Origin: Auricularia sp. M13 | Taxonomy: Eukaryota; Basidiomycota; Agaricomycetes; Auriculariales; Auriculariaceae | DNA: 64,000 nt | NCBI GenBank assembly: GCA_037042915.1 | Contig: CM073198.1 | Coordinates: 3,968,001-4,032,000 of the forward strand | Direction of reading: 5' to 3' | Shown: positions 1 through 10,699 of the stretch, piece by piece | How the letters are laid out: the number at the start of each line of letters is the position of its first letter | How positions within the stretch are numbered: position 1 is the first letter of the stretch | Notes under the pieces: generated by a model | Databases searched by the model: none | The model's input: only the letters and a program-made list of their open reading frames with translations | What the model was told of the DNA's origin: nothing | Program-made: the position numbers and the translations under genes

Positions 1-924
1 TACTTCTCGTCAGAACCCATGCGGTCAGACTCTCGCAATCACTGCTACCCTTTGCTCGATGTCTTACGCCCGCCACTTCTTCGCGGAAAGCCCTACATTC
101 TTCTCGTCTTTCCTCTCCTGCGTCGTCTCTTCGAGCCCGATCCTGATACCGTACATGATATGCTTATCAGCATCATTGCACTTGCTGAGGTATGACCATC
201 GCCAAGCTCTCACTTCTTCCATAACCATTTGAAAGGGCCTTGCTTTCATGCATGAACATCATGTGGCTCATCGGTGTGTCATGCAGCTTGTCTGCGGTAC
301 TGCTCTCAAACTTTGTCTTATCACAGGGACGTCCATTATCGCAATGCAATGATGGATGCAACCTATCTCATGCCCGAGGGCTGGCACCCTTGGATGCGAG
401 ATGTCGTATATACCCGGGGAACAAAGCCTCGACAGCTCACGGTTCTTCCTCGCTCGCAGGTGCCTATGAGTTATTTTCTGACCGACTTCGGCATGTCCGT
501 CAAGTACGAGTCTCTTAAAGACCGCGGTCTCGTCACAGGAATTGGTGGTCTCAATCGCACGCTGCCCGAACACTCTCCCACAGTTCCTTACGACCCCTTC
601 CCAGCGGATGTACGCATGTTCGGCGATATGATATACGACTGGCAATTTGTGCGTTTTCTCACCAAGTGAAAATTTGCAGCTAACTTTAGCCAGGGCTTTC
701 TGGGGCTTGGTTTCCTTGATCCTATAGTGGCTAAGCTACGTGACGATGACCCGCTGCTTAGACCCACAGCGTCAGAAATGGTCGTGGCTCTCAAATCTGT
801 CGCTGAGCGACGCTCGCGCTTCAGTCTTCAGCTCCCCCTGCGGCGTCGCGAGTCGCCAGGGACTTCCCTGAAGGTGTGGTTTCAGTATCTCACTCGTATT
901 CTTTCCGTTCCCCGCAAATCGTGA
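1..924 (+). CDS. Fungal protein-kinase-like protein, 3' part
   Basis: The reading frame is open at the first base, so the gene starts upstream of the window. Exons read as 1-189, 236-273, 327-648 and 694-924, with introns of 46, 53 and 45 bp, all GT/AG. The spliced protein shows the C-lobe of a kinase fold: a hinge-like segment (NHCYPLLDVLRPP), the catalytic loop HRDVHYRN, the metal-binding DFG inside FLTDFGMS, and the late motif DPLLRPTASEM. The wording around these motifs (PEGWHPW, then PEHSPTVPYDPF) is typical of the large family of unassigned kinase-like proteins in Agaricomycetes, which have no known substrate. The N-lobe with the ATP-binding lysine lies outside the window. Activity is inferred from HRD and DFG only. 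Confidence 0.85.
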
Positions 925-1072
925 TACATCTGTCTCTAGCAATGCCTGAACTGTCGCGCAAGTCGGCGCACTGTATGATACTGTCATCCTGTGTTCTGCG
1001 GAACAAAGTGAACTGTCATAAATACTTTCTGTGCGTAGTACATGTGATTGGAGTAACCAGCATGGGTGCTTC

Positions 1073-2502
1073 TCATGTCTTTCCAAAGCCGTCGAGAACG
1101 CCCTTGACGTTTGCGCCAAGAGCCTCCATGCAATATCCTCTAGAGCGGCCGTTACTCGATCGATGACCGATTGTTAATGCTTAAACGTACCCTTCGAAGA
1201 GGAAGAGTGTCTGGCGCTGCAGTGTCTTAATCCGCGCACCGATAGCAGCGTAGCACGGCGTCGTCAGAGTGAAGCAGCAGATCGGGTCGTCCTTGTAGGT
1301 GTCGACACCTAGGCTGACCGAGATTCAGATCAGATCTAAGGCATAAAGTTTTGACGCAGAATGTACCTGACCACGACGAAATTCGGCTGAAAGCCCTCGA
1401 TGGCCTTGAAGCCTTCGTCGACAGCGTTAAGATATTCTTCGTCGCCTGTTGTATGCTGAGGGAGTGGTATATTCACGTTATACCCTTTTCCTGACCCTTG
1501 CCCTCTCTCGGAAGCAGAGCCTGTGAAGTCTATTGCATCCTGGTCAACACATGTTACAATCGAAGAGGCTCAACTTTCATGGATAATCGCCCTCCGCGTG
1601 CAACGACACGTAAAGCACCGAGCTGTCTTCATAGAAAATCTCCTGGGTGCCATTCCCATGATGGTAGTCGATGTCGAGTATGGCGACACGTGGTGCAGGT
1701 TGCGATAGGCTCTGAAGGTAGCGCACAGCGATGGCTGCATTGTTGAAGTAGCAATATCCGCCGCAGACGGACGTCCCTGCGTGATGTCCGGGCGGACGTC
1801 TGCATGGAATTTAGCAAGTAACATGATGCAGCAAATCCCTGAGAAGCTCACGTTAGGGCGAAGACGCCGGGCTGCGACGACGACTGCAAGAGCTCAGCCG
1901 CTCGAATGGCGACGCGCACGGACGCCTCGATCGCCGTATATGTGTCTAATTTGCGTCATCTTGCGGTTTCAATCGTCCGAACATCATATGCACCTTCAGT
2001 TATTGGACAGCTGAGGTCGAAGCAGTAATATCCTAGGTCAAGCGTGCATGAGTCTGAGTCATGACAGAAGCTGCGATGGATGCCAACACCAACCAGCCTT
2101 CGCTATAGCTGACATTTCGTGGACTTCTAGCTTATGAGGCGGAAGCTTGGGGTGCGGGAAAGCCTCAGGCAGTACACCGGCCTGTATTGCACCTGTTGAG
2201 TCTGCGATCCAGCTACGTCTGACGAAATGGCGGACCTTGTCGCCTCCTTCTTGCACCCAGCTATCATAAGCTTCGCGCAAATATGTCACATAGCCTTCAG
2301 AATGCACGCGCAGTATGTGAGGCATGACGAGCGTCTCGTTGTCGACTTCGACCATTTCATATTTTTGCTCTGGGTCGTCCCGAAGCGCATTTCGCACACG
2401 GACGAGGCGATCTGGCGACTCTTTATACGCCACAGGCTTTCCTGATAGAATTTCAGTTGGCGGGTCGTGCAGCAGGCATTGCGGCGAGTGGACGACCAAC
2501 AT
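1073..2502 (-). CDS. Acetylpolyamine amidohydrolase (histone deacetylase superfamily)
   Basis: Zinc-dependent deacetylase of the arginase/HDAC fold, expected to remove acetyl groups from acetylated polyamines. Seven exons (2502-2094, 2032-1994, 1945-1852, 1799-1579, 1529-1367, 1313-1191, 1139-1073) give 371 residues, the normal length. Visible motifs in order: N-terminal CLLHDPPTEILSGK with ESPDR, AGYYCFD, ALTRPPGHHAGTS (catalytic His pair), GGYCYFNNAAIA, DIDYHHGNGTQ (zinc ligands), SLHAEGDYP and the C-terminal GGYCMEALG. The N-terminus and CFDLSCPI favour the AphA-like polyamine class over Rpd3-type histone deacetylases. One oddity: the intron at 1530-1578 begins GAAAGT where GTAAGT is expected, yet the exons join in frame only across that site. 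It ends about 150 bp from the kinase gene, tail to tail. Confidence 0.88.
1530..1578 (-). other. Intron with GA instead of GT donor
   Basis: On the minus strand the exon ending in CCAT is followed by GAAAGTTGAG, and the intron ends in AATAG. Joining the exons here restores the conserved reading GDYPYFTGSASERG. No GT or GC donor nearby keeps both the frame and the residues. Either a T-to-A change has hit the second donor base, or this is a rare GA-AG intron, or it is a base-call error. Confidence 0.7.
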
Positions 2503-2645
2503 GGCGGGGGAAAGGATGTGAGCTCGGCCCGAAGGTGCCGGCCGCGGTGTGCTTCAGTCGAATACTCCGTCGATGTGCTATCGATCCCTGATACGTAGAC
2601 AGATAGTTGCTTCCAATTATGTTCGACGGAGACAACATTAAGTCC

Positions 2646-3092
2646 CTAAAAGAAGGAAGTATTGCTTATACTAAACTTTGCACACTCAGGATATACCTCC
2701 AGGAATCTGCGTAATTTCTCTTGTTCATCAGAGTGGTATGCCGACCACACTGGCGGAAGACGATCCAAGGCGACAACATATCGCGCTTCCAGCTGAGAAA
2801 AGTCAATGAGCACCATGTTTCCAACCCACAAATACTTGAGACTAGGAAACTTACTAGGAAACTTGCTCTTCACCACCCCGAAGATGGGGTATTCAATTTG
2901 AAAAGACACATGAGCATGGTTGATGACGCAGTGAGAAACGACACACCCCTGCTCTTCGATAACTGGCATGACTCTGAAGTTCAACTCAGGATCAAGCAGA
3001 TGTGCATGGATAGTGTTGAACACGCTTGATTTGCTACCGTGGAAGTACAAAATGGGATAATGAAAGGGCCAAAATCGGTCGCCCACACCAAA
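2646..3092 (-). CDS. Unknown protein, probable exon or fragment
   Basis: A 149-codon stretch lies between adenosine kinase and the deacetylase, on the same strand. It has no ATG at its upstream end. An acceptor-like TTCAACAG sits just before it, so it is probably a terminal exon or a remnant of a longer gene. The protein is moderately hydrophobic and aromatic (FWPFHYPILYFHG near the start; VLIDFSQLEARYVVALDRL and a basic tail EQEKLRRFLEVYPECAKF near the end). The later part has the feel of a conserved agaricomycete hypothetical, but I recognise no domain. It could also be a chance ORF. Confidence 0.35.
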   Translation of the reverse strand, partial: FGVGDRFWPFHYPILYFHGSKSSVFNTIHAHLLDPELNFRVMPVIEEQGCVVSHCVINHAHVSFQIEYPIFGVVKSKFPSKFPSLKYLWVGNMVLIDFSQLEARYVVALDRLPPVWSAYHSDEQEKLRRFLEVYPECAKFSISNTSFF

Positions 3093-3165
3093 CTGTTGAA
3101 GCTACGCTGTTGAAGCGCTGGCGGGGCGCACAGTACTCGTACACATCTATCGAAACGTCGAGCTC

Positions 3166-4479
3166 TTATACGAGTTGCACCTTTGGCCACTGGAATTGCG
3201 GGCCAATCTGTGATACGCGATGCCGTGAGCGCGACGCAGGAGAGAAGCTGTTGTACCAACTTACCTGGCCCACGCACATGGCGCCCATCTTGTGCCCGAC
3301 CTCGACGCACTCGTCGATGTTCTTGCCCAAGATGTACGCGCCGAGGAAGCCGCCGGCAAACGCGTCGCCGGCGCCGTTGGTGTCGACGATCGCGCTATCC
3401 GGGAGCGGCGTGACAGGGTACTCGCGCGTCTTGCCCGCCTCGTCGGACGACGCGACGATCGTGCTCAGATGGCCGCGGGTGATGACAACCAGGCGCGGGC
3501 GCGCGGTGTTCGCCTTCGGCAGCTCCGCGAGCGCCTTCGCGATAGCAGGGATGTCTTCGGTGTCGGCGAGGCCATTGGCCGCGGCCCACGCATTCGCCTC
3601 GGCGTCGTTGCCGAAGAGGATATCCACGTATGGAAGAATCTGTTCTACCTGCACCTTGAAGAATTGCGGGATGAACGGAGCGGAAAGGTTCATTGTGAAC
3701 ACCTAATGCCCGGCAATGGTCATAAGCGCGTGGTTCCATTACACTGGGCACCGTGCACTGACCTTAGAGGCTGCTGATGCCTTCTTGGCGAGCAAGAGCG
3801 CGCTTTCGATACCGTGTGTGAGGAAGAAACCGCCGAGGTAGAAATATTTTGCGCCATCGATAATCTTTGCGACTTCCGGTGTCTCGAGATGCGCTGGTTC
3901 GAACTTTTCGGCAGCGGCAAGTGTCGTAACCAGTGAACTATCAAAGCTTGAGTACACCCTCTAGTGATTACTGACGCAGGAACACTTGCCGATGGTGGCC
4001 AGTGAGGATGACAGCGCAAGCGCCGGTCTTCTCGCCCTTCTTGACCTGGTAGGCGCTGTGCACGCCTTCGCGAGCGTTCGCTTGTCGCAGCTGCTCTGCC
4101 AGCTGGTCGTCGCCAACGCAACCAGTGTACGCGACGCTGTTGGGCGGCAGGACATACTGCAAGCTATGAGATCGCGCACATCGATCTTGCCGCCGAACTC
4201 ACCGCCGCCGCTCGAGACGCGTTCTGGGCGGCACCCCCAGCAACGAAGGTTAGCTTATGCTTCTCGATAAGTTCCTCGTAACTGTACACTTGCCTCAGCC
4301 CTCATTTAAATGCATTAAATCGCGGCGGCTTACAGTGGCGCATGTTCGGGTCCCGCAAGGATGGCATCGTTGGCTTTCAGCTTGTATTTTTCCAGCAGAG
4401 CCTCGCCGTTCGTGACCTGCATGTCAAGCAGCGGGTTTCCCATGCAGAAAAGCTGGTATGTGTGCTCGGTCGACGACAT
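3166..4479 (-). CDS. ADO1: Adenosine kinase (PfkB family)
   Basis: Phosphorylates adenosine to AMP, which clears the adenosine released by the S-adenosylmethionine cycle in the cytosol. Six exons (4479-4334, 4281-4203, 4156-3990, 3937-3763, 3702-3265, 3207-3166) give 348 residues, the usual length. The N-terminus MSSTEHTYQLFCMGNPLLD is followed by VAGGAAQN, VAYTGCVGDD, GACAVILTGHHRSLVTTL, the substrate-side VEQILPYVDILFGNDAEA, and the PfkB signature DTNGAGDAFAGGFLG with the catalytic Asp. It ends in GPQFQWPKVQLV, as in other fungal enzymes. The third intron (3938-3989) has a GC donor. About 80 bp upstream of the ATG begins the inverted-repeat element at 4559-5870, so the promoter lies partly or wholly inside it. 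Confidence 0.92.
3938..3989 (-). other. GC-AG intron in adenosine kinase
   Basis: The minus-strand donor is CG|GCAAGT and the acceptor GATAG. Splicing here yields GHHRSLVTTL, the conserved family reading. A GT donor three bases on would add a residue and break the frame. Confidence 0.75.
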
Positions 4480-4558
4480 GGCGATTTCGAGGAGGTTGGG
4501 CGAAGCAAAAGTACGGATGCAGATTCACGCCCAGCAAACGCGATCGCAATGCGTCGGA

Positions 4559-5870
4559 GATGGGCGGAAAACCAACCAACCAAGCCAACCAAGCCAACCA
4601 ACATGAAGATATTGTTCGGGAAACTCTCGGCATTGTATTATAGCTTCTATTGTAACTATTTTGAGCTTAATCGAGAGTTATGGAAGTAATCCAGCTCATG
4701 GTTAAGACGATGTTGACTGCCTCGGAGGCAAAACGGAAGCTGCACCGAGAACTCGGGCTCAAGCGCCCGAGCACTCTCCGGGAGCGCTAACATCTTACTC
4801 ACGTCTATCGATACACCTCAGGCCTCAGGAGGTATGGTGCCTAACTATCATAGACAGATGCTTGACGAGTATATCTATCACGCAGAAAATCGACCCTACA
4901 CTATTTAAATATTCATCGTCCTGTTTCCGAATGAATGCTCAACGAGACGCTGCACTACCAGCTCGCGCCGCTAATGTAGTCTGCGGAGCCATCGGGTGTG
5001 CACAATGCACATGCACCGGGCTGTGCGTGGTTCACGCTATAGCGTCTTTCGAAGGAGTCGACTGCCGACAGCGTTGTGCATGCTGACAGACCGGGTCTAC
5101 CCTAGACTCGCAGACTGAAGTTCGGGATACCGAGGCATACTTCAGCTGTCAAGAGCTACTAGACCCCCTTGCCCATTTCACCGAAGGCTTTGTGTTGCAC
5201 ATTGCAGCATGCGTTATAATTCGAGATCAGGGCCCTGCACCAGCCCACTAGCTCACGGAAAGAAAAGGGCCGTCATTCGAGCTGGGGGAGAAAGGATATA
5301 ATATTTATATTGCTATATCTGTAGCGGACTATAACATTGCACATAACGGGTGGGGAAGGGGGGGCGCATAGGCGGGAGTGCGTAGGGAGCGTACGGGCAA
5401 GTTCACGGCGTCCGCCCACCCAGGGTCTTGCCAGAGACACAGAAAGACGGACATGGCGGCGCCAAGTGCCGCCCACAGCCCTTCTGCCATAGAATGTGCA
5501 CCGTGCACAGCGGCCAACGCGGTGGGCAGCGAGCGGCACGGCAGGCGCGCGGCAACTTCAGGACCCTGCAGGCAGTCCAGCGACCGCCACAGCTACGCGG
5601 ACTGGGCGCATAGGCGGCAGGCGAGGGCAGCAGACGAGGGCACAGCGGCGGCGGCAGGGCGGGGCGGGGCGGGCGGCGGCGACGACGAGAAAAATTGACA
5701 GATGAGGTGGGAAGACAACCGTGCCGCGGCCGCAAATTTCCGAGTGGCCGCCGTCGCGGTCAACGCTCACGGAGCCGGCGGCTCGGCCGAGTTGTCGGGC
5801 CTTTTGATCCGATAGTCCGACCTTAGCTTGGTTGGCTTGGTTGGCTTGGTTGGTTGGTTTTCCGCGCATC
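4559..5870. mobile_element. 1.3 kb element with 43-bp terminal inverted repeats
   Basis: Positions 4559-4601 and 5828-5870 are inverted copies that differ at one base. Each begins (reading inward) GATG, then GCGGAAAACC, then runs of CCAACC and AAGCCAACC. Between them lie 1.2 kb without any convincing gene, including a GC-rich stretch at 5630-5690 and several short palindromes. No transposase is visible. I could not find a clean target-site duplication just outside the termini. A non-autonomous DNA transposon is the simplest reading. It now forms the 5' region of adenosine kinase. From its right end to the agmatinase stop (275 bp) I see nothing else. Confidence 0.6.
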
Positions 5871-6145
5871 TATAACGTTCACTCGGCACAAGACTTGCGC
5901 TGCTTGCCGGAGTGGCACCAGGGTACCCATGCTCGGCGACCTTGGTCTCACAGCCGGGCTACACGCCCGGGGGGTGGCCTCAGAGACACGTTGTCTAAGA
6001 CGACTGCCACTGATGAGAAAGAGCCAGCACTGCAGCCGCTGACGGTCCGACCTCAATGTCATGTTTTTAAAAAAGCACAGGAAGCGTTTGCTTTCCGAGG
6101 AGATAAACTCATATACATCCGCGTTAACAAGGAATTAGTGTTAGC

Positions 6146-8036
6146 TCAGTTCTTCTTTGCCGCAACCTTTCCCAGGGGAGTCTTGGCCATGACGCTCAAA
6201 ACTTCAAAGAGGACCTGGGAAGTCTGTGATCAGCGCGCGAACTGCAGCCAGTGTCTAGCACCACATACATCTGCTGCCGCCATGGTAGTCAGCTCTGCGT
6301 TTGTATCGTAGGCCGGAGCGACCTATGTCGGCATGTGAGATAAGGACAAGGGACTGAATGGAAAATAAGCAGCAGCTGACCTCGACAATATCCGCCGAGA
6401 CAATGTGCAGCCCATCAAGGCCGCGGAGGATGGTCCGTAGCTCGCGGGTCGACCAACCGCCTGGTTGTATTCAGTCAGTAGAGATAGCAGAAATGTTGTC
6501 AATGCGGACATACCTGTCTCTGGGGTGCCCGTCGCGGGAGCGAAGGCGGGGTCGATGCTGGGAACGAGGCGTGCCGTAAGTTCATACGGCATCGCTGTCC
6601 GCATGCCCAAACATTGGCGCACCTGTCGATCTGAGACGAACAGTAAGCACTGAGCCTCGATCGGGAAACAAACGAGCCCCACACGCACATCGATGGAGAG
6701 GTACACCGGCCGATCGCCTACCACATCGCGAATCTTTTGGATTATCCCATCGGTCCCTGCCATCGATACAAAGTCGGGCATGTGAGCACGAGACTCCAGC
6801 CTGAGCGATGAGACAATGAAAGCTGCATGCGTACCAATGGTGTCGATTTCGCGCGCCTCAATGCGCTGGAAGCCGGCGTCATCGTCGTTCTCGTAGTCAG
6901 CTGGCCCAGAGAGCGTCGTGCGGATGGCCCCGTGCTGCGATTCAGAGTTTCACTAGGATCGTCGTACGACAGCGCGAAGAATAAAAGACACTTGCAATTG
7001 AAGATCCGTTCTTGATGAGGCCCTCCTGGGAGGCCCAGTAGAAGTACGTTCCGTGGTTAATCTCCGCCTGGTGAGACGGAGCGCCGCCGAAGACGGAGGG
7101 CTTCCAGGTGTCGAGATGCTACCCCATATGAGATATCAGACTGTGAAGCGGAGATAGGCGCGCGCGCATGCCACATACGGAGTCGAAGTGGATCACAGAA
7201 ATAGCGCCGTACGCAGAATGAATCGAACGCAGCAGCGGGAGGACGACTGAGGGAAACTCGATAAGGAGAGGTTGTGAAGGGATGGATTATCTGCATACTC
7301 GTGTGATCGCCCCCGAGAGTGATCAACCGTGGATGGTGCTTTCCGTCGGCTGCGAGAGGCACGAGCGGTTCACCTGTGACGGGGTCATTTCCCAGCGCCG
7401 AAGTCGGTGTGCGATGGAGCAGTTCCTTGTGACCTGCTTCGATCTGAGCGATGGCGTGCTTGTTGTCGTATCTCCGACCGAAATAAGCTGTCTGCAGTCA
7501 GAAAACACAGCGCACGACTCACGGGGTAACAGGGATGTCGCCGCAGTCGACGAGCTTGAGGCCGGCGAGGAAGGGATTCACGTCCATCGCGACATTGTAG
7601 CCACCGTACAAAGTCAGCCTGCGCGAGCCGGCTCTGATCCCCGCGGGGCCGAAGCGCGCTCCCGGGCCTGAAGAACTATGTCAAGCGCCGCGGGGAACCC
7701 GGGGCAACGTGCGCTCACGATAAGATGTCCCAGTGTCGAATGGTGCCCCGATGAAGGCGATATCAAAGTCTTCCTTCGAGTCCTTTCCGAGACACTGCAC
7801 CCAAGGAAGACGCGCAAAGGTTGTGATTCCAGAGAAGATACTGTCCGCGGTCACTGGGCGCGAGGTCCGGTCAGCGCAGATGGCATAAGAGGAGCAATAC
7901 CCGTGTTGTCTCCAGGATAGGCAGCCTGCCAGGGATACTTGACGTAGCCCATAGGAATCTGGTCTCCATCCTCAAGCTGGTCATGGCTGAGGACTAGAGC
8001 GCCTGACACAAGAGCGAGTAGGAGAGGAGAGAACAT
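6146..8036 (-). CDS. Secreted agmatinase-like ureohydrolase
   Basis: Manganese hydrolase of the arginase family, predicted to convert agmatine to putrescine and urea outside the cell or in the secretory route. The start [19 protein letters not shown] is a clear signal peptide. Conserved blocks follow across many short exons: [55 protein letters not shown], the first metal motif HFDSHLDTW (interrupted by an intron), [16 protein letters not shown] (second metal motif), [12 protein letters not shown] and [17 protein letters not shown]. The C-terminus is [20 protein letters not shown]. Last exons: 6557-6514, 6460-6381, 6322-6269, 6214-6146. GGxWSTRE with PAYD favours agmatinase over arginase, but substrate is unproven. 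The gene is divergent from the MATE transporter. Confidence 0.88.
6623..6630 (-). other. 8-nt microexon in the agmatinase gene
   Basis: On the minus strand the exon ending SID is followed by an intron (GTGCGT...TCTCAG), then 8 bases reading ATCGACAG, then another intron (GTGCGC...TCCCAG), then the exon starting C ATC GAC CCC. Only inclusion of these 8 bases gives SIDIDSIDPAF, which contains the second metal-binding Asp pair. Both sides have proper GT and AG ends. Confidence 0.75.
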
Positions 8037-8299
8037 GGTGGGCGTGCGCAGTCCAGTGGGGAAATAGGCATGCAGGACCGGTCCTATATCTTATAAACAC
8101 TGACGTCCACGGGACAGTTCGCCCCGGATGTCTTTCCTTTGTGCTCTCAGGCCGCTGCCATTACGTACCCCGCCGCCGAAAGTACAGAGATAGGGAAATA
8201 GAAGACGCTGAAAGCCCGAGGTTCCCGGGAAGGGTGCAGCCAGAGAGATATAATGTCAGGTCATCCAGCATCCTGTTTCGCGCGCGCCTGACAAGCCCC
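8037..8299. promoter_or_regulatory. Shared divergent promoter, agmatinase / MATE
   Basis: Only 263 bp separate the two start codons. An AT-rich TATATCTTATAAAC stretch at about 8085-8098 gives a TATA-like box about 55 bp upstream of the agmatinase ATG and could also serve the other strand. Co-expression of the two genes is an inference from this arrangement. Confidence 0.5.
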
Positions 8300-10392
8300 A
8301 TGGATCCTTCCCCACGGGAAACATCGCCTCTTCTTCGCGTTCCTGAGCCCAGGGTAGCCAGTGACGCCGAGTACGCAAGCGAAGACAACCACGCGACCCC
8401 GTCAAATGAGCACCTCCGGTCCATTCAAGCCACATTTGCGCAGGAACTACTGCGCCAGACCAAAGCAGCCGTCCCGCTTATCATTGGTACAGATAGCAGT
8501 CTTCGTAACGTTAACGGCATGCTGATGTTGTTGGCTGCCTCGTGGCCAGCATATGCGCTCCAGAACTCGATACAGACTGTCGCCGTCCTTGTCGCAGGCC
8601 GGCTGGGCGCCCACGAGCTGTCTGTTGCCGCGTTCTCGATGATGCTGGCTATGGTGACAGGTACGCAGAGGTTGAGTTCAAAGTGGTGCCGGGCATCATT
8701 CGGACAAGCCCGGCCACGAGGCAGGGTGCAAGGGAATGACGATGTCATGGCAGGATGGTGCGTCGCGCTGGGAGGTACCACGGCGCTCGACACGTTCGGG
8801 TCAGCTTCCTTCTCCGGGTCGCCGAGGAAGACGGACGTTGGCGTCCATCTCCAACGGTGCCTCTTCTGGCTCCACATCCTGCTCATTCCGGTGCTCGTGC
8901 TTTGGTGGTTCTGCGAGCCGGTCCTTTTGTTCCTGAAGCAGGAAGAAGAGATCGCGCATGACGTGCAGAGCTTCCTTCGCGTGCTAGTCATCGGGGCGCC
9001 GGGATATATCTGCTTCGAGAGCATGAGAAAGTATCTGCAGTGTCAGGGTAAGTCAAGCATACTAAAGCTGCCTTCAGTTCCCGCTTACCCTGGCAGGCAT
9101 CATGGAAGCAGGCACCTACGTCCTGTTCGTGACCTCGCCCCTGAACCTCGCGCTCAATTACTGGTTGGTGCACCGCACGACACTAGGTTTGTTCGGCGCG
9201 CCGCTGGCCATTTCGATCACGTACTGGGTGTCATTCGCGCTTCTTGTCTCCTACGCAATGTTTTCGCGCGTCCATGCGGAAAATGGAACGTGGGGTGGGA
9301 TAGAGTTGCAGAAGGCTACCTCATGGCGCGCAGGCATAGACTTCCTCGGCATAGCGGTCCCAGGAATCCTGATGGTCGGAACTGAGTGGTGCGTGTATGG
9401 CCATGAGAAGCTGCGCGCGGTCCAGCCTGAGAATCCGCGTCGTGCAATTAGGTGGGCATTCGAAATTGTGGCCATCGTTGCAGGGCAATTGGGCGCGCTG
9501 CCGCTGTCGGCCCAATCGTGCATAATGACCATGGATCAGGTGATGAACACAATCCCCTTCGGGCTCGGTCAGTCTGAGCTGCCTTCCAACACGAGGCAAA
9601 AGAACTCGCACTAATTGACAGATGTCCGGTCTGTACAGGCGTCGCTGCTTCGGTACGGGTTGGCAACCTCCTGGGCTTGGGATCGGCCGCTGGCGCTCGT
9701 GTCGCGGGCCACGCTGCGGCAACGTTGAGCGTCGTCTTTGGAGGAACAGTCATGCTCTTGATGATTCTGACCCGCAACGTGAGTTTGGGCTGCAAGCATC
9801 GAGCACAGGATGATGACCATAGTACCAGTCGTTCGGATATCTGTTCACGAACGACGAGGAGACGGTGCGACTGGTGGCGCAGGTGCTTCCCTTGGTGGCT
9901 TCATTCCAAGTCAGTTCAACGGCCCGGCATGATGCGCCGGACATGAACACTGGCAGCTAACAGCCATACCACGCACATCACATTTACAGATCGCAGATGG
10001 CCTAGCCTGTTCCTGTGGAGGCACGTTGCGTGGCCAAGGTCCGTCTAAAAAGAAAATGGCGTGTCTGTCGATCTCGATTTTGAGATTTCTCAGGCCGTCA
10101 GCATCTTGGGGCGGCCTTCAACCTGGTCGCGTACTACATCATCGCGCTCCCGTTGGGGATTACGTTGGCATTCAGGTTCAACAAGGGGCTCGCCGGGCTT
10201 TGGGTATGTATATTCTACTAATTTAATCAATGTCCGGCTTCCTGACAGGCAACGGCACATCAGGTCGGTCAGGTGGTCGGATTGTTCATCGTGGGACTGA
10301 GCGAGTACGCGGTCGTCGCGTTTGCGACGGACTGGGGAGGTGAAGTGAGCAGGGCCGCAGAGAGGAATAAACTCGAGGAGCGGCGCATATGA
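8300..10392 (+). CDS. MATE family multidrug/toxin extrusion transporter
   Basis: Multi-pass membrane antiporter expected to export cationic or organic compounds. I chose the ATG at 8300 ([12 protein letters not shown]) because earlier in-frame codons fall in the promoter. A soluble N-terminus of about 60 residues ends in [14 protein letters not shown]. MatE blocks follow in order across several short introns: [86 protein letters not shown], the second-half block [54 protein letters not shown], and a last helix near [20 protein letters not shown]. The gene order within the family resembles yeast Erc1-like exporters. The neighbouring agmatinase suggests, but does not prove, a polyamine or guanidine substrate. 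Confidence 0.88.
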
Positions 10393-10699
10393 AGCGTTGC
10401 GCGAGAATACGCGCTGTAGATTTGGAGCAGCTCTTGCCAATGCCAGAGCAGTCCGCTAGTCCGTCTCGTGCAGCGCCCGCCACAGTCACAATCTGGCTTT
10501 CTCGGGATCTGTGCAGGCGCCAGATCGTGAAGAGAAGCAAGGCCTCTGAGGGCCATGGGGTGTATGACGCGTGCCCGCGAAGGCAAGGCAAAGCCGGAAG
10601 TGCGGATTGTGCTAGCTCGGTACCATTAATATACAAGGCTCAGAAGCGCGCGCGGCAGATGCTTACCTGGAATGCGTGCCGGGGAACCGGAGACGGCAG
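10393..10699. other. Short convergent intergenic region
   Basis: About 300 bp between the stop codons of the MATE gene and the F-box/LRR gene. I see no gene, repeat or strong terminator-like structure in it. Confidence 0.5.

Noticed and set aside
1073-2502. Rpd3-type histone deacetylase
   Set aside because: The N-terminus with CLLHDPP, the ESPDR segment and the CFDLSCPI block fit the acetylpolyamine amidohydrolase class better.
6146-8036. Arginase
   Set aside because: GGWSTRE and [10 protein letters not shown] with the signal peptide match the secreted agmatinase-like group; an arginase would have different flanking residues. Substrate remains unproven.
8141-8299. N-terminal extension of the MATE protein from 8141
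   Set aside because: It would place coding sequence in the shared promoter and adds a basic, family-unlike stretch; the ATG at 8300 gives a normal start.
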